NCBI RefSeq assembly: GCF_900176485.1
Contig: NZ_FWYD01000023.1
Location: 1 to 54,035 of the forward strand
DNA from: Primorskyibacter flagellatus
Lineage (GTDB): Bacteria; Pseudomonadota; Alphaproteobacteria; Rhodobacterales; Rhodobacteraceae
Direction: 5' to 3'
DNA length: 54,035 nucleotides
Shown: positions 40,727 through 49,351 of the stretch, in pieces
How the letters are laid out: every line of letters starts with the position of its first letter
Numbering within the stretch: the stretch's first letter is position 1
Notes under the pieces: generated by a model
Told to the model about the DNA's origin: nothing
Databases searched by the model: none
What the model saw: only the letters and a program-made list of their open reading frames with translations
Translations under genes and position numbers: made by a program

Positions 40727-42628
40727 GTGAAAGCACTTGATCTGATCACGATTGGCCGGTCATCGGTGGATCTTTACGGTGGCCAGGTGGGTGGCCGGTT
40801 GGAGGATATGCGCTCCTTTGACAAATATATCGGCGGCAGCCCCACGAATATCGCCTGCGGCACGGCGCGGCTGGGGTTGAAATCCGCTGTCATCACCGGC
40901 GTGGGCGACGAACATATGGGCCGGTTCATCCGCGAGGAACTGGAACGCGAAGGCGTCGATACAACAGGCGTCAAGACCGATCCGGACCGGCTGACGGCGC
41001 TGGTATTGCTCGGCATCCGCAATTCCGACAGCTTTCCGCTGATCTTCTACCGCGAGAATTGCGCCGATATGGGGCTGACGGTCGATGATATTGATCCGGA
41101 TTTCATCACCTCAGCGCGGGCCGTCGTGGCCACCGGCACCCATCTCAGCCACCCGAAGGTAGAGGCCGCGACGCTGAAGGCGCTCGAAATTGCCCGCGCG
41201 AACGACATGCAGACCGCGCTGGACATCGACTACCGCCCCAATCTGTGGGGCGTGGCCGGGCATGGCGACGGCGAAAGCCGCTTTGTCGCCAGCGAAAAGG
41301 TCACGGCCAAGTTGCAATCGACGCTGCATCTGTTCGATCTGATCGTCGGCACCGAAGAAGAGTTCCACATCGCAGGCGGCACCACCGATACCGTCGCGGC
41401 CCTGCGTGCCGTGCGCGAGGTGTCGGCCGCCACGCTGGTCTGCAAACGCGGCGCTGCCGGTGCCGTGGCCTTTACCGGTGCGATCCCCGACAGCCTTGAC
41501 GATGGCGAGGCCGGACCGGGCTTCCCGATCGAGGTGTTCAACGTGCTGGGCGCGGGCGACGGGTTCATGTCGGGCCTTCTCAAAGGTTGGCTGGACGGCG
41601 AGGATTGGCCCACCGCGCTGAAATACGCCAATGTCTGCGGTGCCTTTGCGGTCAGCCGCCATGGGTGCACCCCCGCCTATCCGTTCTGGGACGAGATGCA
41701 GTTTTTCCTGAAACGCGGCGTCCTGCGCCCGGACCTGCGCAACGATGCGGAACTGGAACAGGTCCACTGGTCCACCAACCGTCGGGGGGACTGGTCGACG
41801 ATGCGGGTCTTTGCTTTCGACCACCGAATGCAGCTTGAGGAGATCGACGGCTACACGAAGGACAAGGGCGGCGCATTCAAGTCGCTGTGCCTTGAGGCGG
41901 CGCGCAAAGTCCAGAACGGCAAGCCGGGATACGGCATCCTGTGTGACGACCGGATCGGGCGGGACGCGCTGCACGCGGCCAGCGGCTCCGGGCTTTGGGT
42001 CGGACGGCCCACCGAATGGCCCGGATCGCGCCCCCTGACGCTGGAGGCAGAGCTTGGCCCGGATCTGGGCGGGCTTGGCGAATGGCCCCGCGATCAGGTG
42101 GTCAAGGTGCTGTGTTTCTGCCACCCCGATGATGATGCGGCCATCTGGGCCGATCAAGAGGCGACAATCCTGCGCCTGTTCCATGCCTGCCGCCGCAATC
42201 ATCTGGAATTCCTGCTCGAAGTGATCCCTTCGAAAGTGGCACCGATTGACGATGACACGACCGCGACGCTGATCCAGCGCTTCTACGACCTTGGCGTCTA
42301 TCCCGACTGGTGGAAGCTGGAGCCGCTCAAGACCGAAGCCGCTTGGACAAAGACGGTCGAGGCCATCACCCGCAACGACCCACACACACGCGGCATCGTG
42401 GTGCTGGGCCTTGATGCGCCCGAGGAGGCGTTGGCGGCAAGCTTTGAACTGGCCGCGCGGCATGATCTGGTCAAAGGGTTCGCCGTGGGCCGGACGATCT
42501 TTGGCTCAGTCGCGCGCAGTTGGATGGCGGGCGAAATGCCGGACAGCGACGCGGTAGAGGAAATGGCCCGGCGCTACGCCCGGCTTTGCGACATCTGGGA
42601 TGCGGCGCGCATCGCAGCAAGAGGATGA
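40727..42628 (+). CDS. iolC: 5-dehydro-2-deoxygluconokinase fused to DUF2090
   Basis: The 633-residue protein (GTG start) has two domains. Residues about 1-325 are a PfkB kinase with KYIGGSPTNIACGTARLG and the catalytic FNVLGAGDGFMSGLLKG; it phosphorylates 2-deoxy-5-keto-gluconate. Residues about 335-633 are a DUF2090 domain (MRVFAFDHRMQLEEIDGY, GYGILCDDRIGRDAL, GIVVLGLDAPEEAL), a TIM-barrel related to aldolases. The next pathway step is an aldolase cleaving the phosphorylated product, and no separate iolJ is in the cluster, so the fusion may do both steps (inference). Confidence 0.93.
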   Translation: MKALDLITIGRSSVDLYGGQVGGRLEDMRSFDKYIGGSPTNIACGTARLGLKSAVITGVGDEHMGRFIREELEREGVDTTGVKTDPDRLTALVLLGIRNSDSFPLIFYRENCADMGLTVDDIDPDFITSARAVVATGTHLSHPKVEAATLKALEIARANDMQTALDIDYRPNLWGVAGHGDGESRFVASEKVTAKLQSTLHLFDLIVGTEEEFHIAGGTTDTVAALRAVREVSAATLVCKRGAAGAVAFTGAIPDSLDDGEAGPGFPIEVFNVLGAGDGFMSGLLKGWLDGEDWPTALKYANVCGAFAVSRHGCTPAYPFWDEMQFFLKRGVLRPDLRNDAELEQVHWSTNRRGDWSTMRVFAFDHRMQLEEIDGYTKDKGGAFKSLCLEAARKVQNGKPGYGILCDDRIGRDALHAASGSGLWVGRPTEWPGSRPLTLEAELGPDLGGLGEWPRDQVVKVLCFCHPDDDAAIWADQEATILRLFHACRRNHLEFLLEVIPSKVAPIDDDTTATLIQRFYDLGVYPDWWKLEPLKTEAAWTKTVEAITRNDPHTRGIVVLGLDAPEEALAASFELAARHDLVKGFAVGRTIFGSVARSWMAGEMPDSDAVEEMARRYARLCDIWDAARIAARG

Positions 42629-42633
42629 GAGCG

Positions 42634-44466
42634 ATGAGCAAGACAATCAGACTGACCGCCGCGCAGGCAATGATACGCTATCTGACCGCACAAATGACCG
42701 AGACGGGCGAGCCGTTCATCGCCGGTATCTGGGCGATCTTCGGTCATGGCAACGTCGCGGGCATCGGCGAGGCACTGCACGGCGCGCGCGACCAGATCCC
42801 TACCTGGCGCGGCCATAACGAACAGACCATGGCGCATGCGGCAATTGCCTATGCAAAACAGTCGGGCCGCAGGCGGGCGATGGCCGTGGCCACCTCGATC
42901 GGGCCGGGCGGGACGAACATGGTCACGGCCGCCGCGCTGGCGCATGTGAACCGTCTTCCCGTCCTGTTGATCCCCGGCGACGTGTTCGCGCATCGCGGCC
43001 CCGATCCGGTGCTGCAACAGATCGAAAGCTTCGGCGATGGCACGGTCACGGCCAATGACACGTTCAAACCCGTCAGCCGCTATTTCGACCGGATCTCGCG
43101 GCCCGAACATCTGCTGACCGCGCTGCCCCGCGCCTTCCGCATCATGACCGATCCGGCAGATTGCGGCCCGGTGACGCTTGCATTCTGTCAGGACGTGCAG
43201 GCAGAGGCCTATGACTACCCCGCCAGCTTCTTTGAGCCAAAGATCTGGTATCAGCGCCGCATTCGTCCAGACGCGGGCGAGTTGGACCGCGCAGCAGAGG
43301 CCATCAAGGCCGCGAAAAATCCGGTGATCGTCGCGGGCGGCGGCGTGCATTATTCCGGCGCGACCGAGGCGCTGCAAGCCTTTGCCGAGGCGCACAACAT
43401 CCCCGTGGCCGAAACGCAGGCCGGAAAGTCCGCGCTGGCCTGGGATCATCCGCTGAACCTTGGCCCCATCGGTGTCACAGGCGGCGACCCGGCCAACAAG
43501 ATCTGCGAGAGTGCCGATCTGGTGCTGGGCGTGGGCACGCGATTTCAGGATTTCACCACCGGATCCTGGGGGCTGTTCGCCAACCCGGCCCGCGTGCTGA
43601 TCAGCCTGAACACCGCCGCCTATGACGCCGAAAAGCATGGCGCGATGCCGGTACAATCCGACGCTTTGGTCGGGTTGGAAGAACTGACATCCGCGCTTGG
43701 TGCCTATAAGGCCGACGCGCTTGCCCCCGACCTGAAGGCGGATTGGTTTGCAGCCGTCGATGCCCTGACCGATGCGCCGACCGACGGCAACGCGCTGCCC
43801 ACGGATATGCAGGTCATCGGTGCGGTGCAACGCGCCGCCAATGACAACACCGTTGCCATGTGCGCGGCCGGCACGATGCCCGGCGAATTGCACAAGCTGT
43901 GGAAAGCCCCCCGCCCCGGTGCCTATCACATGGAATACGGCTTCAGCTGCATGGGGTATGAGATCGCGGGTGCCATGGGCATCAAGATGGCCCAGCCCGA
44001 CCGCGACGTGATCTGCTTTACCGGCGACGGCACCTATATGATGGCCAATTCCGAACTTGCGACCGCCGCGATGATGGGGATCGGCTTTACTGTCGTGGTG
44101 ACGGACAATCGCGGCTTTGGCTGCATCAACCGGCTGCAAATGGGCACTGGCGGGGCAGAGTTCAACAATCTGCTGGATCACACGATCCACGAGACGCCTT
44201 CGGCCATCGACTTTGCGGCGCATGCCCGCGCGATGGGCGCAACCTCGGTCAAGGTTGCGTCTATTGCGGAGCTAGAGGACGCGCTGGCCAAGCGGGGCGA
44301 CATCACCGGACCTTATGTCATTGTCATCGACACGGACCCCTACCCGTCCACCCCCAATGGCGGCACATGGTGGGAGGTTGCCGTGCCAGAGGTCAGCACC
44401 CGGCCCGAAGTAAACGAAAAACGCGCGGCCTATGAGGCGGCCCTTGAGAAAAGAAAAACCCAATGA
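42634..44466 (+). CDS. iolD: 3D-trihydroxycyclohexane-1,2-dione hydrolase
   Basis: A thiamine-diphosphate enzyme of 610 residues that opens the ring of the diketo inositol intermediate. It has the N-terminal Glu-containing region (IPTWRGHNEQTMAHAAIAYA), the central domain (NPVIVAGGGVHYSGATEALQ), and the TPP-binding motif CFTGDGTYMMANSELATAAMMG...VVTDNRGFG. ATG 42634 has GAGG at proper spacing; ATG 42625 overlaps the iolC stop but is too near that site. Downstream stop overlaps the iolE ATG. Confidence 0.94.
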   Translation: MSKTIRLTAAQAMIRYLTAQMTETGEPFIAGIWAIFGHGNVAGIGEALHGARDQIPTWRGHNEQTMAHAAIAYAKQSGRRRAMAVATSIGPGGTNMVTAAALAHVNRLPVLLIPGDVFAHRGPDPVLQQIESFGDGTVTANDTFKPVSRYFDRISRPEHLLTALPRAFRIMTDPADCGPVTLAFCQDVQAEAYDYPASFFEPKIWYQRRIRPDAGELDRAAEAIKAAKNPVIVAGGGVHYSGATEALQAFAEAHNIPVAETQAGKSALAWDHPLNLGPIGVTGGDPANKICESADLVLGVGTRFQDFTTGSWGLFANPARVLISLNTAAYDAEKHGAMPVQSDALVGLEELTSALGAYKADALAPDLKADWFAAVDALTDAPTDGNALPTDMQVIGAVQRAANDNTVAMCAAGTMPGELHKLWKAPRPGAYHMEYGFSCMGYEIAGAMGIKMAQPDRDVICFTGDGTYMMANSELATAAMMGIGFTVVVTDNRGFGCINRLQMGTGGAEFNNLLDHTIHETPSAIDFAAHARAMGATSVKVASIAELEDALAKRGDITGPYVIVIDTDPYPSTPNGGTWWEVAVPEVSTRPEVNEKRAAYEAALEKRKTQ

Positions 44467-45374
44467 GCGTCCGGATCGGGATCTCTCCCATCGCGTGGCA
44501 AAACGACGACCTGCCGGATCTGACGGCGGGCTTCACGATGGAACAGGCGCTGCTAGAGGCGCGCCAAATCGGCTATACCGGTGTCGAACGCGGCCGCCGG
44601 ATGCCGCAGGACACCGACGGGCTGCGCCAATATCTCGATGCCAATAACATCGCGCTTTGCGGCGGTTGGTGTTCGGGCAATCTGATGGGGACCAGCGCGT
44701 CTGATGAAATCGAGGCAGTGCGCCGGCAGGTCTATCAATTCGTGGCACTCAACGCGCCCTGCCTGGTCTATGCGGAATGCTCGAACACAGTTCAGGGCCA
44801 GATAAACACGCCTGTGAACGACCGACCCAAACTATCACGCGATGAAATCAGAACTTATGCCGCCAAGCTGTCCGAGCTTGCCAAATGGATGGCAGATCAG
44901 GGTATGGTGCTGGCCTATCATCACCACATGGGCTCGATGATCGAGGATCAGGACGACATTGATTGGCTGATGGAGGGCAGCTCGGACGCGGTGACGCTGC
45001 TGTTTGACACCGGCCACCTGCATTTTGGCGGGGTCGATGTGATGGCGACGCTGGATAAATGGGGCCACCGCGTCCGGCATGTCCACTTCAAGGATGTCCG
45101 CGCGGATGTGGCAGCCAAGATCCGCGCCGAAAACCGCAGCTTTCTGGACGGTGTGATTGCGGGTGCCTTCACCGTGCCGGGCGATCCGCAAGGCTGCGTC
45201 GACTTTCAGGCCGTCACCGACGCGCTGGCAAAGTCAGGCTATACCGGCTGGATCGTGGTGGAGGCAGAACAGGACCCGGCCAAGGCCAATCCCTACGAGT
45301 ATTCCAAGCTGGGCTACGACCACATCGTCGAGATTTGCGGCAAATCCGGCCTGACCATCGACACACGAACCTGA
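44463..45374 (+). CDS. iolE: myo-Inosose-2 dehydratase
   Basis: TIM-barrel metal enzyme of 303 residues converting 2-keto-myo-inositol to the diketo compound. N-terminal ISPIAWQNDDLPDL is typical of IolE. Metal and substrate residues lie in LAYHHHMGSMIED, LLFDTGHLHFGGVD, HVHFKDVRADV and WIVVEAEQDP. Start overlaps iolD (ATGA). Confidence 0.94.
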   Translation: MSVRIGISPIAWQNDDLPDLTAGFTMEQALLEARQIGYTGVERGRRMPQDTDGLRQYLDANNIALCGGWCSGNLMGTSASDEIEAVRRQVYQFVALNAPCLVYAECSNTVQGQINTPVNDRPKLSRDEIRTYAAKLSELAKWMADQGMVLAYHHHMGSMIEDQDDIDWLMEGSSDAVTLLFDTGHLHFGGVDVMATLDKWGHRVRHVHFKDVRADVAAKIRAENRSFLDGVIAGAFTVPGDPQGCVDFQAVTDALAKSGYTGWIVVEAEQDPAKANPYEYSKLGYDHIVEICGKSGLTIDTRT

Positions 45375-45386
45375 AGGAGCCCCCTA

Positions 45387-46193
45387 ATGGCGGACCTGCA
45401 AAGAAAACCCTTCGGCACGCGCGGCAAGGTGCATGCGATCACCCCCGAAAGCGCGGGCTGGCGCTATGTCGGCTTTTCGCTTTACCGGCTCAAACCGGGG
45501 GATACCGCCGCAGAGGCGACCGGCGACAATGAGGTGATCCTTGTCATGGTCGAGGGCAAGGCCAGGATCACCGGCGCGGATCAGGATTGGGGGGAGTTGG
45601 GCGACCGGATGAATGTGTTCGAAAAATCCCCGCCGCATTGCCTGTATCTGCCCAATGGAACCGACTGGCGGGCCGAAGCAACGACCGATTGCGTGATCGC
45701 GGTCTGTACCGCCCCCGGCAAAGGCGGCCACGCGGCGCGCCGCATCGGCCCGGAGGGTATCACCCTGACCGAACGCGGCAAGGGCACGAACACGCGCCAC
45801 ATCAACAATATCGCCATGGAAAACGAGGATTACTGCGACAGCCTGCTGGTGACAGAGGTCTTCACGCCCGCGGGCCACTGGTCCTCTTATCCCAGCCACC
45901 GGCATGACGAAGACGATTTTCCGCGCATCACCTATCTCGAAGAGACCTATTACCACCGCCTGAACCCCGCTCACGGGTTCGGCATCCAGCGGGTCTATAC
46001 CGACGACCTGCAATTGAACGAAACCATGGCCGTGGCGGATGGCGATGTGGTGCTGGTGCCGCGCGGCCACCACCCCTGCGGCGCACCCTACGGGTTCGAG
46101 ATGTATTACCTCAACGTCATGGCGGGCCCCTTGCGCAAATGGCGCTTTGTTCCGGCCCCACCGGTCGCATGGATCGTGGAGCGCGACGCGTGA
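45387..46193 (+). CDS. iolB: 5-deoxy-glucuronate isomerase
   Basis: Double-cupin isomerase, 268 residues, acting between IolD and IolC. The second cupin carries SSYPSHRHDEDDFPR (metal His residues) and VLVPRGHHPCGAPYG. AAGGAG lies before ATG 45387, twelve bases after iolE. Confidence 0.93.
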   Translation: MADLQRKPFGTRGKVHAITPESAGWRYVGFSLYRLKPGDTAAEATGDNEVILVMVEGKARITGADQDWGELGDRMNVFEKSPPHCLYLPNGTDWRAEATTDCVIAVCTAPGKGGHAARRIGPEGITLTERGKGTNTRHINNIAMENEDYCDSLLVTEVFTPAGHWSSYPSHRHDEDDFPRITYLEETYYHRLNPAHGFGIQRVYTDDLQLNETMAVADGDVVLVPRGHHPCGAPYGFEMYYLNVMAGPLRKWRFVPAPPVAWIVERDA

Positions 46194-47002
46194 TGAAAGA
46201 CCAACGGATGCGCCAACCGTTCCAGCTTGCGGCCTGCGCCGAGATGCTCTGGCAGGACAGGCCAATGGATTGGCGCGCGGCGCGCCTGACCGAGATGGGC
46301 CTTGGCGTCGGCCTTTGGAACTGGTCCGCCTGGGATCTGGACGCGCTGGAAAGGTCAGGTGCAAACTTCACCATTATGAACGGCTATCTTGAAGGTCGGC
46401 TGGCCGATGAGGAAGGCGCCACCATGCTGCTGGCCTCAGCGCGCGAGGCCGCGCAGGTCGGCAAACGTCTGGGCGTGGACCGGCTGAACCTGCATGGCAC
46501 GGGGTTGGGCGATGGCGGCATCCCGATCCGGCAACAGGAAACTGTCAGTGGCGCGATGTGGCTGAAGGCCAAGGATACGCTGCACCGTCTATGCGATCTG
46601 GCAGAGAAAGAAGACGTCGTTTTCACACTGGAAAACCTCAACGCGCTGGATCACCCCGGTTGCCCGTTCGCCAGCACGGCGGACGTACTGGCGCTGGTCT
46701 CTGCGGTGGATCGACCGCAATTGCGGATCAATCTTGACCTCTACCACACGCAGATCGGCGAAGGGGATCTGATCCGCTGGTGTGAAAAATGCCTGCCATG
46801 GATCGGCGAGATACAGGTCGCTGACAATCCGGGCCGTTGTGAGCCGGGCACCGGAGAGATCAACTATGCCGTGGTTGCACGGGCGCTGATCGAGTTGGGG
46901 TATCATGGCCCGGTCGGGATGGAAGCCTTTGCCGCAGGTGACCCTGACACCGCACTGGAAGCGTTCCGACTCGCATTTTCAGCAGAACCGTCAGTTGACT
47001 AG
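46193..47002 (+). CDS. Hydroxypyruvate isomerase-like TIM barrel protein
   Basis: A 269-residue AP_endonuc_2-type protein: FQLAACAEMLWQDRPMDWR, FTLENLNALDHPGCPF, RINLDLYHTQIGEGDLIRW, GEIQVADNPGRCEPGTGEI and GMEAFAAGDP, the pattern of Hyi and related sugar isomerases. The ATG at 46193 overlaps the iolB stop (TGATG), so it is co-translated with the inositol genes. It may act as an inosose isomerase (IolI/IolH-like role) that feeds other inositols into the pathway (inference). Confidence 0.8.
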   Translation: MKDQRMRQPFQLAACAEMLWQDRPMDWRAARLTEMGLGVGLWNWSAWDLDALERSGANFTIMNGYLEGRLADEEGATMLLASAREAAQVGKRLGVDRLNLHGTGLGDGGIPIRQQETVSGAMWLKAKDTLHRLCDLAEKEDVVFTLENLNALDHPGCPFASTADVLALVSAVDRPQLRINLDLYHTQIGEGDLIRWCEKCLPWIGEIQVADNPGRCEPGTGEINYAVVARALIELGYHGPVGMEAFAAGDPDTALEAFRLAFSAEPSVD

Positions 47003-47031
47003 GCGGGAAACCGTTCTGGCCGCGCCCGGTG

Positions 47032-47766
47032 CTAACCCGAGGCCGCGCGTGACGCAATGAACCGCTTGCCCAACTCCAGCGTGTAGCTCTCAAGCTCTGA
47101 CAGCACGGTATCAGCGCCAATTGTGTCGCGGGCCTCTACCGCATCCGTCAGCCTTGTATGCAGCCGAACGATCTGACCCCGCGACCGGGCGCTGAAGGTG
47201 ATCATGTTCATCAAGGGCTGCATCGCCTCGACCGCACCGGCAAGCTGATAGGACAGGATCGGATTGGCCGCCGCATCCACCAGCGCGCGGTGCAGGGCGA
47301 CATCCGACGCACAGAACGCCTCGTCGCTGAGATCGGGTTGGCTCTGGCGGTGAATCTCGGCCCGCATCGCGGCGAGGTCATCCCCTGTCCGGCGAAGCGC
47401 AGCCAGTGCCGTGCAGGATTTTTCCATCGCGAAGCGCGCTTCGCAGGCGATGTCGAAATCCACCTCGTTGATCGACAACAGCAGGGTCGAGGCCGTCGCG
47501 TGCAACGCTTGCGCCTCCTTGTAGGACAGGCGTCGGACGAAAGCCCCGCCAAATGCCCCGCGTTCGGTGCGAATAAGCGATTGCGCCGCGAGCCGTTTCA
47601 GCGCCTCGCGCACTGTCGGGCGCGACACTGCGAATGTCTCGGCCAGATCTGCCTCTGACGGCAGGCGGTCGTCGGCCATCAAATCACCGGCCAGAATGGA
47701 ATCGCGGATTGCCTTGGCAATCTGCGCGGGCAGATCTGGTGTTTGATTTCGCTTGCTTCTTTTCAT
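47032..47766 (-). CDS. GntR/FadR family transcriptional regulator
   Basis: A 244-residue regulator with an N-terminal winged helix (ILAGDLMADDRLPSEADLAETFAVSRPTVREALKRLAA) and an all-helical FCD effector domain with metal-binding His residues (DVALHRALVDAAANP, RGQIVRLHTRLTDAVEARD). Its 3' end faces the inositol operon and its promoter region is shared with the DUF2182 gene. The shared palindrome at 47774-47785 suggests autoregulation and control of one neighbour. Confidence 0.92.
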   Translation of the reverse strand: MKRSKRNQTPDLPAQIAKAIRDSILAGDLMADDRLPSEADLAETFAVSRPTVREALKRLAAQSLIRTERGAFGGAFVRRLSYKEAQALHATASTLLLSINEVDFDIACEARFAMEKSCTALAALRRTGDDLAAMRAEIHRQSQPDLSDEAFCASDVALHRALVDAAANPILSYQLAGAVEAMQPLMNMITFSARSRGQIVRLHTRLTDAVEARDTIGADTVLSELESYTLELGKRFIASRAASG

Positions 47767-47773
47767 TTGTCTT

Positions 47774-47785
47774 ACATTTAAATGT
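47774..47785. promoter_or_regulatory. Palindromic operator candidate of the GntR regulator
   Basis: ACATTTAAATGT is a perfect 12-bp palindrome eight bases upstream of the GntR start codon and 54 bases before the DUF2182 gene. FadR-type proteins bind short palindromes in such places. Position supports autoregulation. Confidence 0.55.
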
Positions 47786-47839
47786 CAGGCATTTTGATTG
47801 CAAGCTTGATCGTCAGATGCAGGACAGGAAGGAGGGGCC

Positions 47840-48592
47840 ATGCTCGCATTGCGTATCAGATCACTACGCGGCCCGCACTGGCTCGCCTTTTTTGGCGCTA
47901 CGATACTGTGCTGGGCGGTGCTGTTCCGCATGGCCATCCCGTCAGATTTGCGAAGCCTTGAGGCGACCTACGGCGCGTCCTTTGTCGAATTGCTGTGCAG
48001 CGGCGGGTTCGGCGCGTCCGGCTTTGCATCCGCATTCGCGATGTGGGCGCTGATGAGCGCCGCGATGATGGCACCCACCGCCCTGCCCGCCTTTGCCACC
48101 TATGAAGATCTGGGCCGCATCACCCCGACGGGTCTGGGCAAGCTGTTGAGCGGTTATCTCACAGCATGGATCGGGTTTTCCGTGATCGCCGCGATGGCAC
48201 AGGTCAGCCTGTTTGAGTTGGGGTGGATCGGCGGGTTCGGGCAAAGCCTGTCGGTACCGCTGACGATGGTTCTGCTGATCGGCGCGGGCCTCTATCAATT
48301 CAGCGCAATGAAAGACGCCTGCCTGTCGCGCTGTCGCGCACCGCTGACATTCTTCATGCAATATTGGGACGAAGGTCCGTATCGCAACGGGCTACGATTG
48401 GGGTTGGATTGCGTCGGGTGCTGCTGGGCGCTGATGCTGCTTGGGTTCGTCGGCGGCACCATGAATCTGGCCTTCATGGGCCTGGCCATGGTACTGATGA
48501 CGCTGGAAAAACTGCCCGACCTTGGCCGCTATTTCACCAAACCGCTTGGCGTCGCCCTGATCGCCGCCGGGCTTGCGATACCACTTTTCTGA
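47840..48592 (+). CDS. DUF2182 integral membrane protein
   Basis: A 250-residue protein with about six membrane helices. The DUF2182 marks are AMWALMSAAMMAPTALPA, QFSAMKDACLSRCRAPLTFF and GLRLGLDCVGCCWALMLLGFVGGTMNLAFMG. The membrane-embedded Cys and Met residues led to the family being described as predicted metal-binding. Lies 17 bases before a DUF1326 gene, with which it commonly pairs. Function unproven. Confidence 0.88.
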   Translation: MLALRIRSLRGPHWLAFFGATILCWAVLFRMAIPSDLRSLEATYGASFVELLCSGGFGASGFASAFAMWALMSAAMMAPTALPAFATYEDLGRITPTGLGKLLSGYLTAWIGFSVIAAMAQVSLFELGWIGGFGQSLSVPLTMVLLIGAGLYQFSAMKDACLSRCRAPLTFFMQYWDEGPYRNGLRLGLDCVGCCWALMLLGFVGGTMNLAFMGLAMVLMTLEKLPDLGRYFTKPLGVALIAAGLAIPLF

Positions 48593-48609
48593 AACCGAGG
48601 AGCCCCGCA

Positions 48610-49242
48610 ATGGCATTGGACGCCACCACCATTCCCGACTGGACGCTCAAGGGAGAGCTGATCCTGAACTGCAACTGCACGGTGTTCTGCCCTTGCGTTG
48701 TCAGCCTTGGCAAACATCCCCCGACAGAGGGGCATTGCCAGACCTGGGGCGGCGTCCGCATTGATCAGGGTCAACACGGCGAAACCGACCTGGCGGGACT
48801 GAATGTCGGTCTGATGATCGAGATCCCCGGCATGATGTCGCGCGGCAACTGGAAGGTCGCGTTGTTCATCGACGACCGTGCGACAGACGCGCAATATGAC
48901 GCGCTTGTCTCGATCTTCAGCGGTGCCTCGCGCGGCACGACCGGCTTGTTCAAGATCCTGGTCAGCGAGATTTTGGGCCATGAGCGTCAGCCTGTCACCT
49001 ACGAGACCGAGGGCAAGACACGTCATATCACCGTCGGTCGCAAAATTCAGGGCGTGGTGACGCCGGTCGGCGGCAAGGATGAGGACAAGGATCTTGTCAT
49101 CACCAATACGCAATACTGGATGGGGCCCGATATCACCGTGGCCTCTGCGCAAAAAGGCAAGCTGCGCGCCTACGGCCGGGTCTGGGATTTCGACGGACGC
49201 TCGGCCGAGATCTGCCAGATCGACTGGCACGGGCCGCGCTGA
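48610..49242 (+). CDS. DUF1326 domain protein
   Basis: A 210-residue soluble protein. It begins with WTLKGELILNCNCTVFCPCVVSLG, a Cys cluster (CNCxxxCPC) characteristic of DUF1326, with another Cys in EGHCQTWGG. The rest is beta-rich. GAGGAG precedes the ATG at 48610; the frame is open further upstream but overlaps the DUF2182 gene. No enzyme activity is known. A metal-handling role together with the membrane partner is inference. Confidence 0.87.
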   Translation: MALDATTIPDWTLKGELILNCNCTVFCPCVVSLGKHPPTEGHCQTWGGVRIDQGQHGETDLAGLNVGLMIEIPGMMSRGNWKVALFIDDRATDAQYDALVSIFSGASRGTTGLFKILVSEILGHERQPVTYETEGKTRHITVGRKIQGVVTPVGGKDEDKDLVITNTQYWMGPDITVASAQKGKLRAYGRVWDFDGRSAEICQIDWHGPR

Positions 49243-49351
49243 ACCAGCGACAACAGTCGCACGCGGCAAGACCACGCAAACGGCCGGGGGCGCCTCATAG
49301 CCTGCACCCCGGACCCATTCACAAGATAACTGGCTTTCAGGAAAGGACACC

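Noticed and set aside
42574-44223. 549-codon minus-strand frame opposite iolD
   Set aside because: Antisense shadow; no family resemblance, while the plus strand encodes a complete TPP enzyme.
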